Below are positions 1-7,338 of a stretch of 64,000 nucleotides of DNA, in pieces. Made by a program: the position numbers and the translations under genes. The stretch is from Taibaiella sp965229095. Lineage in GTDB: Bacteria; Bacteroidota; Bacteroidia; Chitinophagales; Chitinophagaceae. The first letter of the stretch is position 1. Each line of letters begins with the position of its first letter. The stretch covers positions 1,798,001 through 1,862,000 of the forward strand of contig OZ245855.1 of assembly GCA_965229095.1 (NCBI GenBank). Direction: 5' to 3'. The notes under the pieces are model-generated. The model saw nothing but the letters and a program-made list of their open reading frames with translations, did no database searches and had not been told where the DNA came from.

Positions 1-3000
1 GATCCTTCTATACCATTAACACCATGGATACCGGTAGGCTCGGAAGCGATACCCTGCAGGGCAAAGCTGTAGCTGGCTTCATCGGCATCGTCGCTGGCGA
101 TAGCGATATTGGCAGAACGGATACCGGATGCTACCGGAGCAAATTTCACGGTAATGGTCTGTGAATCATGGGCAGGAACATTCCATGGGAAGGCAGGCGG
201 TGTTACCAATGTAAATTCGCTACCTTGGGCGCCACCGAAAGTAATGCCGGAAACTACCAGGCTTCCTTCGCCATTGTTCTGGATCACGAAGGTCTTGTTG
301 GTCGTGGTATTCTTTACAATGGTACCAAAGTCGGTGAAGTTGGCAGTACCCGGTGTAGGATCGCCATTCATGATGTTGAGGTTATTACCTTTCACATTGA
401 TCTCCGGCGATACACCATTACCTTTCAGGGCAAAGTCGAAAACACCTTCGTTGTAGTCATTGTTCAAGATATTGATCGTAGCGGTACGGATACCATCTGC
501 AGCAGGCGTAAAGCTTACTTTGATGCTATCGGAACCATTAGCGGCAATATTCATCGGGAATGTAGTAGTGCCGGTTATGGCGAAGTCAGCCGCATTGGCA
601 CCTATGAAATTCACACCGGTTACTTTCAGGCTTCCGGGGCCATCGTTGTGGATCACAAACGTCTTGTTCAGACTCTGTGTTGTCTTTACATTGCCAAAGT
701 CTGTATTGTCGGCAACAGAAGGCGTATTGTCACCATCGGTAATATTGGTATTGTTACCGGCTACACTGATTTCAGAATTGGCGTTAGCAGAAGCAGGGTT
801 GTTGAACACAAGCAATTGTCCGCCTTCAACTACTTCGCCGGGAATACTGTAGTGCGCCTGGTCTACGATCAGGAATTTACCCGGGCCGAGGATTGCCTGT
901 ACATCCAGTACACCGGATGCTTCTTCGTCCTGGGTCAGGAAGTTGGCACTACCGTTCAGGAAACGGGTGGTATCGTGCCTTCCGATCTGGATCAGCTCAT
1001 CTGTAGCGATGGTGTACTGCCATATTTTACCGATGTGTGCATTGCCGCCTACGTCTTCTACCAGCAATACATGTCCTGAATTGTCGATAGTGATGTTATC
1101 CAGCATTTGCTGTCCTTCGGTACCGTCCAGCACGGCTGCAATAGTACCGCCGTTCTCGATGCTATCCAAGTTGTTGAAGTGCAATTTCCACAAGCGGCTG
1201 GGGCTGTTGAATGCATTGGTTGTAGCAAAGTAGAAATCGTTAGGGTTGGTGGGATCCCATGCGCCATCTTCAGGACGCAGGAAGTTGGTTACACCGGCGT
1301 TGTTGCTGTTCGTGTTCAGGGTAGTTCCGCTCATGTTTCTTACATCACCCAGGTCCACCATGCTGAATGTAGTGTTGGCAGCAGGAACACTGGCTCCTGT
1401 TTCTACCAGCATACCGCTTACGGCTACACTGAATAACCTGCCATTGCTCAAGCCTGCTTTTTCGATCTCAGATCCGCTGTTGGTCTTGGTGCCTTTGTAG
1501 AAGTACACTTGTCCGGGCGTAGCGTCGTCCATACCGCCTACGATGGTGAGATCGCTGCTGCGTGGGTTAGCTACGGAGTTTTCCCAGGAGAATTTACCCA
1601 AAGAAGGCAGCTCGTAGGAAGTACCGGCTTCGGGGCCTGTAACGATATGGGCAAACCCACGGCCTTCGTTACCGCTTTCTTCACCGTTCATAAAGATGCG
1701 CGCCATTGTTCCTTTACCGGTAATGCTGTTGTAGTAAGCAGATACGGCCGGAAGATCGGCAGAGCAAAAGCGGCCCAGGGCAGCAGATGCAGAAGGGAAA
1801 GCACCATTATAAGTAATGTAACTGTTGGTAGCACTGTTCCAAAGCTTGATGTTCTGGATCAGGTCGGCGCCGCTGATCACGGTCATATCCGATTTGTTGA
1901 TCACCCATTTGGAAACAAAAGCACCGGTAGAGCCATGTGCCCTTACCACGCCGGAAGTATTACCCAGCTCGTGGTTCATCAATACGGTGAAAGTACCGTC
2001 GTTGTTGTCGAAAGCACCAAGACCATCCGGTACACCTACCATTTTATAACCATTCACCACATCACCTGCTGTAAGGATAGAAGTGTATTGTACACCGGGT
2101 AAAGTAGGGGTCAGGTAAGGCGCCTGGCTGCTTTTCAAAGCAGTTTTGCCTTGTGACAAGGTAGGCGTCAGGAATTCGAAATTAGTCAGCTTGTTGTTGC
2201 CTTGTAAACCGTACTTAATTACGTGAGACAGGTAACCGGTTGCGGTTGCGATACCATTGGCAGTAGGAGAAACCTGGCCAAAGTCGTTGTCGTTACCGAC
2301 TACGATCGTGCTGTCGTTAATGATCGCCAGACCTTCTGATTTTTCCAAAGAAGAAGGCCATCCGTTGGCATTCAGGTCCATGAACAAAGTTTTCTTTACA
2401 GCAGTAATGCCCTGGAAAGCCAGTCCAGCAGAGTCTGCAAGAGCTTCCAGCGTTTGTCCGCCATAGAGGCCGGAGTTCACTGTTGTAGCTGCATTGATAT
2501 TGATCTTGTAGATCCTTTTGATATCGGTAGTACCGCGCAGTGCGGCTTCAATTACCAGGAAGGTGCTGTCGTTGATCGCAGCCATATCGCCGATCTTCCA
2601 GTCCCTTAAACGGATCTGGTTGGCGCCTGCAGCGCCTACAACGCCATCGTTCAGGTATACCAGCATACGTTGTGCATTGGTAACCGGATCGATCTCCAGC
2701 ATACGGTGTACCCTTGTGTTTTCACCTACAGCAGTACTGGGGTACAGTATGGGGCTCTGGATCATTACATACAATTTACCATTGGGCGCGATAGCCATAG
2801 CTTCAAAGCCGCGGTTGTTCTTGCGGTATTTAAATACAGTATCGATCTGTACATCCTGTGGCTGTGCACCGGCAAGGTTGGCATAAGGGCTATAACGTTT
2901 GATGACTACACCGTTCTGGTTCATTTTCCAGATGGTAGGGCCATTTTCTTCGGATACATAAAAGTTACCGTCTTTATCCACTACCAGGGCTTCGGGATCG

Positions 3001-3518
3001 ATAGACCAGATGTCTTTGGCAGCGATCTTGGCATTGAAATTAGCGCAGTTCAATACGGTATCGGTAGAAGCCTGCTCTGCAGCGGTGCTGCCAAAACCGG
3101 TAGGGTTCAGTACACCAGTGGCATTGGCACCGCCGGGACGTTTCATGGTAATAGTACGCAGGATCTGGATCGAATCTCCGCTCAGCTTAATACGGTGTAT
3201 TTTGGGCGCATAAGAAGGGAAACAGAACATCTTGTCATAAGTAGGAGTACATCCCGATAGATTGGCACTGGCGCAATCCACATTCACGCCCCTGTCGGAA
3301 CAAGTCCAGAATTCCTTACCGTCTGTTCCTGCAATAGGATACAGGGTAGAGAACCCTGCTTCCCTGAAATTAATGCCCTGGAAAACACCGATGGGCGCAG
3401 AATTGTAATTCTGGTAATCCTGTAACAAATTGATCTGGCCATGGCTTTCCTGGTGCGTCAGCAGGGCTAATCCCATGCAGGCAAGGCCGGACAGAACCTT
3501 CGTAAAGTTGTTTTTCAT
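1..3518 (-). CDS. Secreted phytase-like / PhoX-like phosphoesterase with choice-of-anchor D repeats (partial, 3' end outside window)
   Basis: The reading frame is open from the ATG at 3518 to the window edge, giving 1172 residues without a stop, so the C-terminus is missing. Residues 1-29 (MKNNFTKVLSGLACMG...) form a signal peptide. Residues about 30-450 resemble the esterase-like phytase family: SIDPEALVVDKDGNFYVSEE, later RGFEAMAIAPNGKLYVM, then SEGLAIINDSTIVVGNDNDFG. Residues about 465-880 resemble the PhoX/DUF839 family: VLMNHELGNT, MNGEESGNEGRGFAH, WENSVANP, and near the end LVEDVGGNAHIGKIWQY. From about 910 on there are two or more choice-of-anchor D (ASH-like) repeats with the ALxGxG ending. 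A T9SS sorting domain probably follows beyond the edge. The likely role is release of phosphate from organic phosphates outside the cell. The domain fusion and the upstream TGACA repeats support phosphate scavenging. The substrate is inferred from family only. Confidence 0.8.
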   Translation of the reverse strand, partial: MKNNFTKVLSGLACMGLALLTHQESHGQINLLQDYQNYNSAPIGVFQGINFREAGFSTLYPIAGTDGKEFWTCSDRGVNVDCASANLSGCTPTYDKMFCFPSYAPKIHRIKLSGDSIQILRTITMKRPGGANATGVLNPTGFGSTAAEQASTDTVLNCANFNAKIAAKDIWSIDPEALVVDKDGNFYVSEENGPTIWKMNQNGVVIKRYSPYANLAGAQPQDVQIDTVFKYRKNNRGFEAMAIAPNGKLYVMIQSPILYPSTAVGENTRVHRMLEIDPVTNAQRMLVYLNDGVVGAAGANQIRLRDWKIGDMAAINDSTFLVIEAALRGTTDIKRIYKININAATTVNSGLYGGQTLEALADSAGLAFQGITAVKKTLFMDLNANGWPSSLEKSEGLAIINDSTIVVGNDNDFGQVSPTANGIATATGYLSHVIKYGLQGNNKLTNFEFLTPTLSQGKTALKSSQAPYLTPTLPGVQYTSILTAGDVVNGYKMVGVPDGLGAFDNNDGTFTVLMNHELGNTSGVVRAHGSTGAFVSKWVINKSDMTVISGADLIQNIKLWNSATNSYITYNGAFPSASAALGRFCSADLPAVSAYYNSITGKGTMARIFMNGEESGNEGRGFAHIVTGPEAGTSYELPSLGKFSWENSVANPRSSDLTIVGGMDDATPGQVYFYKGTKTNSGSEIEKAGLSNGRLFSVAVSGMLVETGASVPAANTTFSMVDLGDVRNMSGTTLNTNSNNAGVTNFLRPEDGAWDPTNPNDFYFATTNAFNSPSRLWKLHFNNLDSIENGGTIAAVLDGTEGQQMLDNITIDNSGHVLLVEDVGGNAHIGKIWQYTIATDELIQIGRHDTTRFLNGSANFLTQDEEASGVLDVQAILGPGKFLIVDQAHYSIPGEVVEGGQLLVFNNPASANANSEISVAGNNTNITDGDNTPSVADNTDFGNVKTTQSLNKTFVIHNDGPGSLKVTGVNFIGANAADFAITGTTTFPMNIAANGSDSIKVSFTPAADGIRTATINILNNDYNEGVFDFALKGNGVSPEINVKGNNLNIMNGDPTPGTANFTDFGTIVKNTTTNKTFVIQNNGEGSLVVSGITFGGAQGSEFTLVTPPAFPWNVPAHDSQTITVKFAPVASGIRSANIAIASDDADEASYSFALQGIASEPTGIHGVNGIEG

Positions 3519-3668
3519 GTAGTTGTATTTGTGCGGCGAAACTAGAGCTACAGTATTTTCTTAATGCTAAGCCTTCATTATGTAAATGTTAATCCTTTCG
3601 TTAACAGGACCGTAGCCAATTAATAAGTAGGCTTCTTTACCTGCAGCAAAAAAGAGATATGTATGCAT

Positions 3669-3707
3669 TGTCAAAGGAATGTCATAGCTATTGTCAGGTG
3701 ATTGTCA
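3669..3707 (-). promoter_or_regulatory. Pho-box-like direct repeats (4 x TGACA)
   Basis: On the minus strand four TGACA cores occur at 3707-3703, 3696-3692, 3684-3680 and 3673-3669, spaced 11, 12 and 11 bp. Each has the form (C/A/T)TGACA(A/T). On the plus strand they read TGTCA. Direct repeats of a 5-7 bp core at 11-bp spacing are the hallmark of PhoB/PhoP binding sites in other phyla. They lie about 150-190 bp upstream of a phytase/PhoX-like gene. Binding by a PhoB homologue is inference. The rest of the 3519-3922 gap shows no convincing gene. Confidence 0.5.
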
Positions 3708-3922
3708 GCACTATGGTCCAATGACTGTGCGAAAAGGAGGGATGCGACTTATGCATTTCCTGTTGAGCCTACGAACAGTACTTTTAATCGCATCAGATTT
3801 CATGACAGGAAACAGGAGCATTATGATCCAACGAATAAGCCGTATATTTATGAACCTATCAAACCATTGGGTAACCCTACCCGATTCCCGCATTTTTTAA
3901 CCAATAATCAAAAAACGAAAAC

Positions 3923-4744
3923 ATGAGCAAGATTACAGTTGCCGACGGCACCGAGATTTATTACAAAGATTGGGGTACAGGACAGCCTATTGTTTTTCAT
4001 CATGGCTGGCCTTTGTCCGGAGATGATTGGGACGGGCAGATGATGTTTTTCCTCAACCATGGATTCAGGGTTATTGCCCACGACCGCAGGGGACATGGAA
4101 GATCCGGCCAAACCGACAAGGGACATAATATGGACACTTATGCATCCGATGTAGCGGAACTTACGAAGGCGCTTGATCTGAAAGACGCGATACATGTAGG
4201 CCATTCGACGGGCGGAGGCGAGGTGATCCGCTATGTAGCCCGGCACGGAGCCGGGCGTGTGGCCAAAGCGGTACTCATTAGCGCGGTTACACCGCTTATG
4301 CTGCAAACGGACAACAACCCGGATGGCATTCCTGTAGCGGTATTCGATGAAATAAGGGAAGGCACGGCGACCAGGCGGGTGCAGTATTTCCAGGATTTCA
4401 CCATACCTTTTTATGGTTACAATCGTGAAGGAGCCGTAGTATCGCAAGGCGTGAGGGATAACTGGTGGCGACAGGGCATGATGGGGAGTATCAAGGCGCA
4501 TTACGATTGTATCAAAGCCTTCTCCGAAACAGACTTTACCGAGGACCTTCGCACTGCGGAAGTGCCCGTACTGGTAATGCATGGTGAAGACGACCAGATC
4601 GTTCCTTTTGCGCTTACCGGTGCAAAGGCCGTAAAACTCTTAAAAAACGGGAAGCTGATCTCCTACCCTGGCTTTCCGCATGGCATGCCTACTACTGAAG
4701 CTGCCACCATCAATAAGGATCTCCTGACTTTTATTCAATCGTAA
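3923..4744 (+). CDS. Alpha/beta hydrolase (non-haem chloroperoxidase / esterase type)
   Basis: This 273-residue protein has the full alpha/beta hydrolase fold. The oxyanion-hole region is FHHGWPLSGDDW (residues 25-36). The nucleophile elbow is GHSTGGGE with Ser95. The acid is probably Asp224 in HGEDDQIVP, and the catalytic His is His253 in FPHGMP. The AHDRRGHGRS motif and the GHSTGGGE elbow are typical of the cofactor-free chloroperoxidase/arylesterase subfamily. There is no signal peptide, so it should be cytoplasmic. It stands alone, convergent with the next gene. The true substrate cannot be read from sequence; these enzymes often hydrolyse small esters and show perhydrolase side activity. 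Confidence 0.88.
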   Translation: MSKITVADGTEIYYKDWGTGQPIVFHHGWPLSGDDWDGQMMFFLNHGFRVIAHDRRGHGRSGQTDKGHNMDTYASDVAELTKALDLKDAIHVGHSTGGGEVIRYVARHGAGRVAKAVLISAVTPLMLQTDNNPDGIPVAVFDEIREGTATRRVQYFQDFTIPFYGYNREGAVVSQGVRDNWWRQGMMGSIKAHYDCIKAFSETDFTEDLRTAEVPVLVMHGEDDQIVPFALTGAKAVKLLKNGKLISYPGFPHGMPTTEAATINKDLLTFIQS

Positions 4745-4752
4745 GGGATATA

Positions 4753-4786
4753 GTAGTAGAGACGTAGCATGCTACGTCTCTACTAC
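4753..4786. repeat. Perfect 34-bp palindrome between convergent genes
   Basis: The 34 bases are a perfect palindrome centred at 4769/4770; the left half begins GTAGTAGAGACGTAGCA. It sits in the 47-bp gap between the stop codons of two convergent genes, where it could form a strong hairpin in either transcript and act as a bidirectional terminator or mRNA-end stabiliser. Neither side has a T-tract directly attached, although the plus strand has TTTTTC at 4795-4800. It looks like a dispersed REP-type element. Confidence 0.75.
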
Positions 4787-4791
4787 CTCGT

Positions 4792-5403
4792 CTATTTTTC
4801 ATATTTCCAGAACCGGCCTTTACCTTCTGCGATCCAGGTCAGGGCTTCCTCTATTCTCTTATCCCTTGTCGCTTCTGTTTTGGCCGCGATTATCCATACC
4901 AGGTAGTCTTTCCGGAACGAGGCAGACTTGGCATCAAATATTTTCTTAGCCTGGGGATGGGCTTCCAATGCTTTTGTAAAGTAACCGGGCATTTCGATCT
5001 CCCTGGGTCTGTCGGATTTGGCTTTCGCTACTTTTACGCCTTGCTCATTCAAGGCCATGGCTTCTTTGATAAGCGCCACCAGCTCTTTATCGGGCGGCAG
5101 CTCCGATACTTGCGTGATCTTACCCATAAACCTTTCCGTGGGCTTTAGCTGGTCGTTACCTTTCAACCTGGGACTGCTCATCAGAGCTGCTTTGTGGAAG
5201 CTAAAAGAGCAGTGTTGCTTATAAGCAGCCAGCATACACAGAATGGCGCCTTTATAATCGAAATGCGGAATCCCCCATTTGATGGCTTCTTCCACTTCGG
5301 GGCAAGTCTTGCGGATGATAAGCCGCAAATGGCTGAGGATCGGTTTTGCAAAATCTCCGGCTCGTGCAATGTATTCGTCTACGGTCAGTTTGTCTTGTGC
5401 CAT
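4792..5403 (-). CDS. YdeI/OmdA-associated protein with N-terminal DUF1801 domain
   Basis: This 203-residue protein has two recognisable parts. Residues about 20-110 match DUF1801 (KPILSHLRLIIRKTCPEVEE, then IKWGIPHFDYKG and CSFSFHKAALM). Residues about 130-200 match the YdeI/OmdA 'bacteriocin-protection' domain (MPGYFTKALEAHPQAKKIFD, SFRKDYLVWI, KTEATRDKRIEEALTWIAEG). It is the last gene of the arsR-SRPBCC-doxX group, 12 bp after the DoxX gene stop, so it is probably cotranscribed. It is small and cytoplasmic. The biochemical role of the family is not established. Confidence 0.85.
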   Translation of the reverse strand: MAQDKLTVDEYIARAGDFAKPILSHLRLIIRKTCPEVEEAIKWGIPHFDYKGAILCMLAAYKQHCSFSFHKAALMSSPRLKGNDQLKPTERFMGKITQVSELPPDKELVALIKEAMALNEQGVKVAKAKSDRPREIEMPGYFTKALEAHPQAKKIFDAKSASFRKDYLVWIIAAKTEATRDKRIEEALTWIAEGKGRFWKYEK

Positions 5404-5415
5404 TATACAATAAGA

Positions 5416-5802
5416 TTAAGAACGAATCATGGGTAAATATTTACGCCTGTTTTCTACAATAACCCAAAGGTCGATCGCCAGCAATACCAGGGCAATGATC
5501 AGGCCAGTAGATTCCCCCATGGCTGCATTGGCACAGCAGATCCCTATCATTACCGGGAAGATAATAATAGCGCCCAGGGCTCTTGTACGGGGTATAATAA
5601 ACAAGATGCCGCCCAGCACCTCAGCCAAACCGACCAGGGGCATCAGCCAGGCTATTTCCATAAAGGCCATCATAGCCTTTTTTGTTTTTTCAGGCATGTC
5701 CTCGGGCAGGGGCATGTAGTTAAAAAATTTGTTTAACCCTGCATTGATAAACATCAGCCCGAAAAGCAGGCTTACAACAAAAATGAATTTCTTTTTCATC
5801 AT
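5416..5802 (-). CDS. DoxX-like inner-membrane protein
   Basis: This 128-residue protein has four hydrophobic segments: about residues 5-25, 48-70, 75-95 and 100-118. The arrangement KKFIFVVSLLFGLMFINAGLNKF, the GLAEVLGGILF stretch and the loop IPRTRALGA match the DoxX/DoxD-like family. Its ATG overlaps the TAA of the upstream SRPBCC gene by one base (TAATG), implying translational coupling. In Bacteroidota such proteins commonly sit in ArsR-SRPBCC operons. Function unknown. Confidence 0.85.
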   Translation of the reverse strand: MMKKKFIFVVSLLFGLMFINAGLNKFFNYMPLPEDMPEKTKKAMMAFMEIAWLMPLVGLAEVLGGILFIIPRTRALGAIIIFPVMIGICCANAAMGESTGLIIALVLLAIDLWVIVENRRKYLPMIRS

Positions 5803-6308
5803 TACTTATGGTTAAGGGTTGCCAATAATTCATCGAGTTTTTCCAGGGTGGATAACATGCCTTCCTGTAATCCCATTTGAACCACTGTTTCCAGGTCGGC
5901 TAAAGAGGCGTAGGTCACTTCCGATTGTACCAGGGCATTGTCGGCAAGGTCTTCAAAAGTCACCTTCCAATTGGCACGCGGAAGCTGCGGGTTGATGTTG
6001 CCCTCGTTATCACAAAAGGAATCCAGGCCGGTATAACTTTCGATGGGTTTAATCTTTACATAGTCCATACGGCCCCAGTATTCGGTTCCATTGGGCTCGA
6101 TCATGGCATAGAGCCAGTGGCCGCCTTCCCTGAAATCCATGCTCTTGGTTTTGGTGGTCAGAGGCTTGGGAGAAAACCATTGGTCCAGCAGTTCTTGCCT
6201 GGTATAAGCATCCCATACCAATTGCCGGCCGGCTGCGAATTCCCGCCTGATGGTAATCGTGTTTTTTTCCTTATCTACAAGGAAATCGAATTGTAAATGG
6301 CCTTTCAT
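5802..6308 (-). CDS. SRPBCC / AHSA1 family protein
   Basis: This 168-residue START-like (Bet v1 fold) protein has the typical opening TITIRREFAAGRQLVWDAYT, then LLDQWFSPKPLTTKTKSMDF and FREGGHWLYAMI, and ends with a long helix (LQEGMLSTLEKLDELLATL). Proteins of this family have a hydrophobic cavity thought to bind small ligands. The start codon overlaps the ArsR gene stop by four bases (ATGA), so the two are translationally coupled. It is cytoplasmic and its ligand is unknown. Confidence 0.9.
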   Translation of the reverse strand: MKGHLQFDFLVDKEKNTITIRREFAAGRQLVWDAYTRQELLDQWFSPKPLTTKTKSMDFREGGHWLYAMIEPNGTEYWGRMDYVKIKPIESYTGLDSFCDNEGNINPQLPRANWKVTFEDLADNALVQSEVTYASLADLETVVQMGLQEGMLSTLEKLDELLATLNHK

Positions 6309-6625
6309 CCTTTTTTATTTTTGAGGTTAAACAATACATCGTCAAGCTGGCTAAAGCGATCTTCCCATATCTTCCGGAACTGCGCTATCCATTGGTCTAC
6401 TTCTTTCATCTTGTTGATCTCAAGCTGGTAGTAAATCTCCCTGCCCTGCTGCTTGGGCTTTACCAACTCACACTCCGTCAATATTCTCAAATGTTTGGAG
6501 ATCGCCTGCCGGGAAGTATCAAAATGTTCGGCAAGGGCATTGGGCGTCATCGCTTGCAACGCGATCAGGGTAATGATTGCTCTTCTTGTAGGATCGGCTA
6601 TAGCCTGGAAAACATCTCTTCTCAT
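6305..6625 (-). CDS. ArsR-family winged-helix repressor
   Basis: This 106-residue protein starts MRRDVFQAIADPTRRAIITL, the classic ArsR opening. The helix-turn-helix follows (MTPNALAEHFDTSRQAISKH, recognition helix SRQAISKHLRIL) and then the wing (LVKPKQQGREIYYQL). No metal-binding ELCVCD motif is present, so it belongs to the non-metal subgroup that sits beside SRPBCC genes. It heads a four-gene operon (ArsR, SRPBCC, DoxX, YdeI-like). A -7 box overlaps an inverted repeat directly upstream, which suggests that it represses its own operon. Confidence 0.92.
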   Translation of the reverse strand: MRRDVFQAIADPTRRAIITLIALQAMTPNALAEHFDTSRQAISKHLRILTECELVKPKQQGREIYYQLEINKMKEVDQWIAQFRKIWEDRFSQLDDVLFNLKNKKG

Positions 6626-6656
6626 TTGCTCATAAATCTATTTAAGAAACCAGTTG

Positions 6657-6676
6657 GTTGCAAATATATGTGCAAC
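6657..6676 (-). promoter_or_regulatory. Promoter -7 box overlapping an ArsR-type operator
   Basis: The sequence GTTGCAAATATATGTGCAAC is an inverted repeat with 6-bp arms (GTTGCA/TGCAAC) and a symmetrical ATATAT centre. On the minus strand it contains TATATTTG (6668-6661), an exact match to the Bacteroidota -7 consensus TAnnTTTG, with ATTG about 20 bases upstream as a partial -33 element. It lies 32-51 bp upstream of the ArsR start codon. A repressor bound here would block the promoter. Confidence 0.55.
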
Positions 6677-6819
6677 TTTTCAGTTTCGCAATTTTTGGGG
6701 ATATTTTTTTATGGTCAGCGTAAAAAAAGCTTTTGTATCTCCTGTATTTAGGCATAAGGGGCCGGGCCGTTATAAATACGCGGCAAGCAGGCGAAACAAT
6801 ATGGCTGTGTTCTTTTTAA

Positions 6820-7260
6820 TTAATTATAAGGCTGCTCTATGCACTTCTTCAGCAGCACTATCGTTGCATTCCAGTAGAAATTAAGATGCTGGTATATGGT
6901 TTCGGTCGGGAAATTGGTGATCAGCAAGGTCAGCAAAGTCTGGTCTTCTTCCCGGGCTATAGAAAACCGGATCACCGTGTAGTTCTCTTTGGTATCGGGC
7001 AGCCGGGAGAGCGAGCTTAAGAAATCGTAGCTTACAGCCTGGCCAGGTATGTATTCCAGTACGGTACCCTTATTCTCAAAACGGATATGATGAAATCCTT
7101 TTATCGTTATAGGCGTCCCGGTTTCCCAGGTGGTATCAATCTCCAGGCGCAACTCAGGCCCTCCCATCCATTTTGCCATCAGCCCAGCCTCTGTAATGGC
7201 TTGCCATACTCCGGTTACCGGCGCTGCGATCTTTATCTTTTTCTCGATGACCTTGTTCAT
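6820..7260 (-). CDS. SRPBCC family protein (second copy, divergent)
   Basis: Starting at the ATG at 7260 this gives 146 residues, MNKVIEKKIKIAAPVTGVWQ..., which begins directly on the first beta strand of the SRPBCC/AHSA1 fold. The frame is open to an ATG at 7338, but the extra 26 residues have no family counterpart. Further motifs are LMAKWMGGPE, GTPITIKGFHHIRFENKG and a closing helix FYWNATIVLLKKCIEQ. It is monocistronic, downstream of a T9SS gene on the same strand. Ligand and role unknown. Confidence 0.8.
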   Translation of the reverse strand: MNKVIEKKIKIAAPVTGVWQAITEAGLMAKWMGGPELRLEIDTTWETGTPITIKGFHHIRFENKGTVLEYIPGQAVSYDFLSSLSRLPDTKENYTVIRFSIAREEDQTLLTLLITNFPTETIYQHLNFYWNATIVLLKKCIEQPYN

Positions 7261-7338
7261 TGGCGATACTATTCCGTTCTTGCTTGAGACCGTAAATATA
7301 GCCATTGCTTTCGAGATCGGGAGGGATAAGGATTGCAA

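Noticed and set aside
168..1079. Plus-strand open frame opposite the phytase/PhoX gene
   Set aside because: The minus-strand translation shows continuous phosphatase and choice-of-anchor repeats; the plus frame encodes nothing recognisable.
3751..3900. Small 49-aa ORF preceded by AAGGAGGG upstream of the alpha/beta hydrolase gene
   Set aside because: The ribosome-site spacing is good and the start is hydrophobic, but the sequence has no recognisable pattern and overlaps frames equally open; not enough to call a gene.
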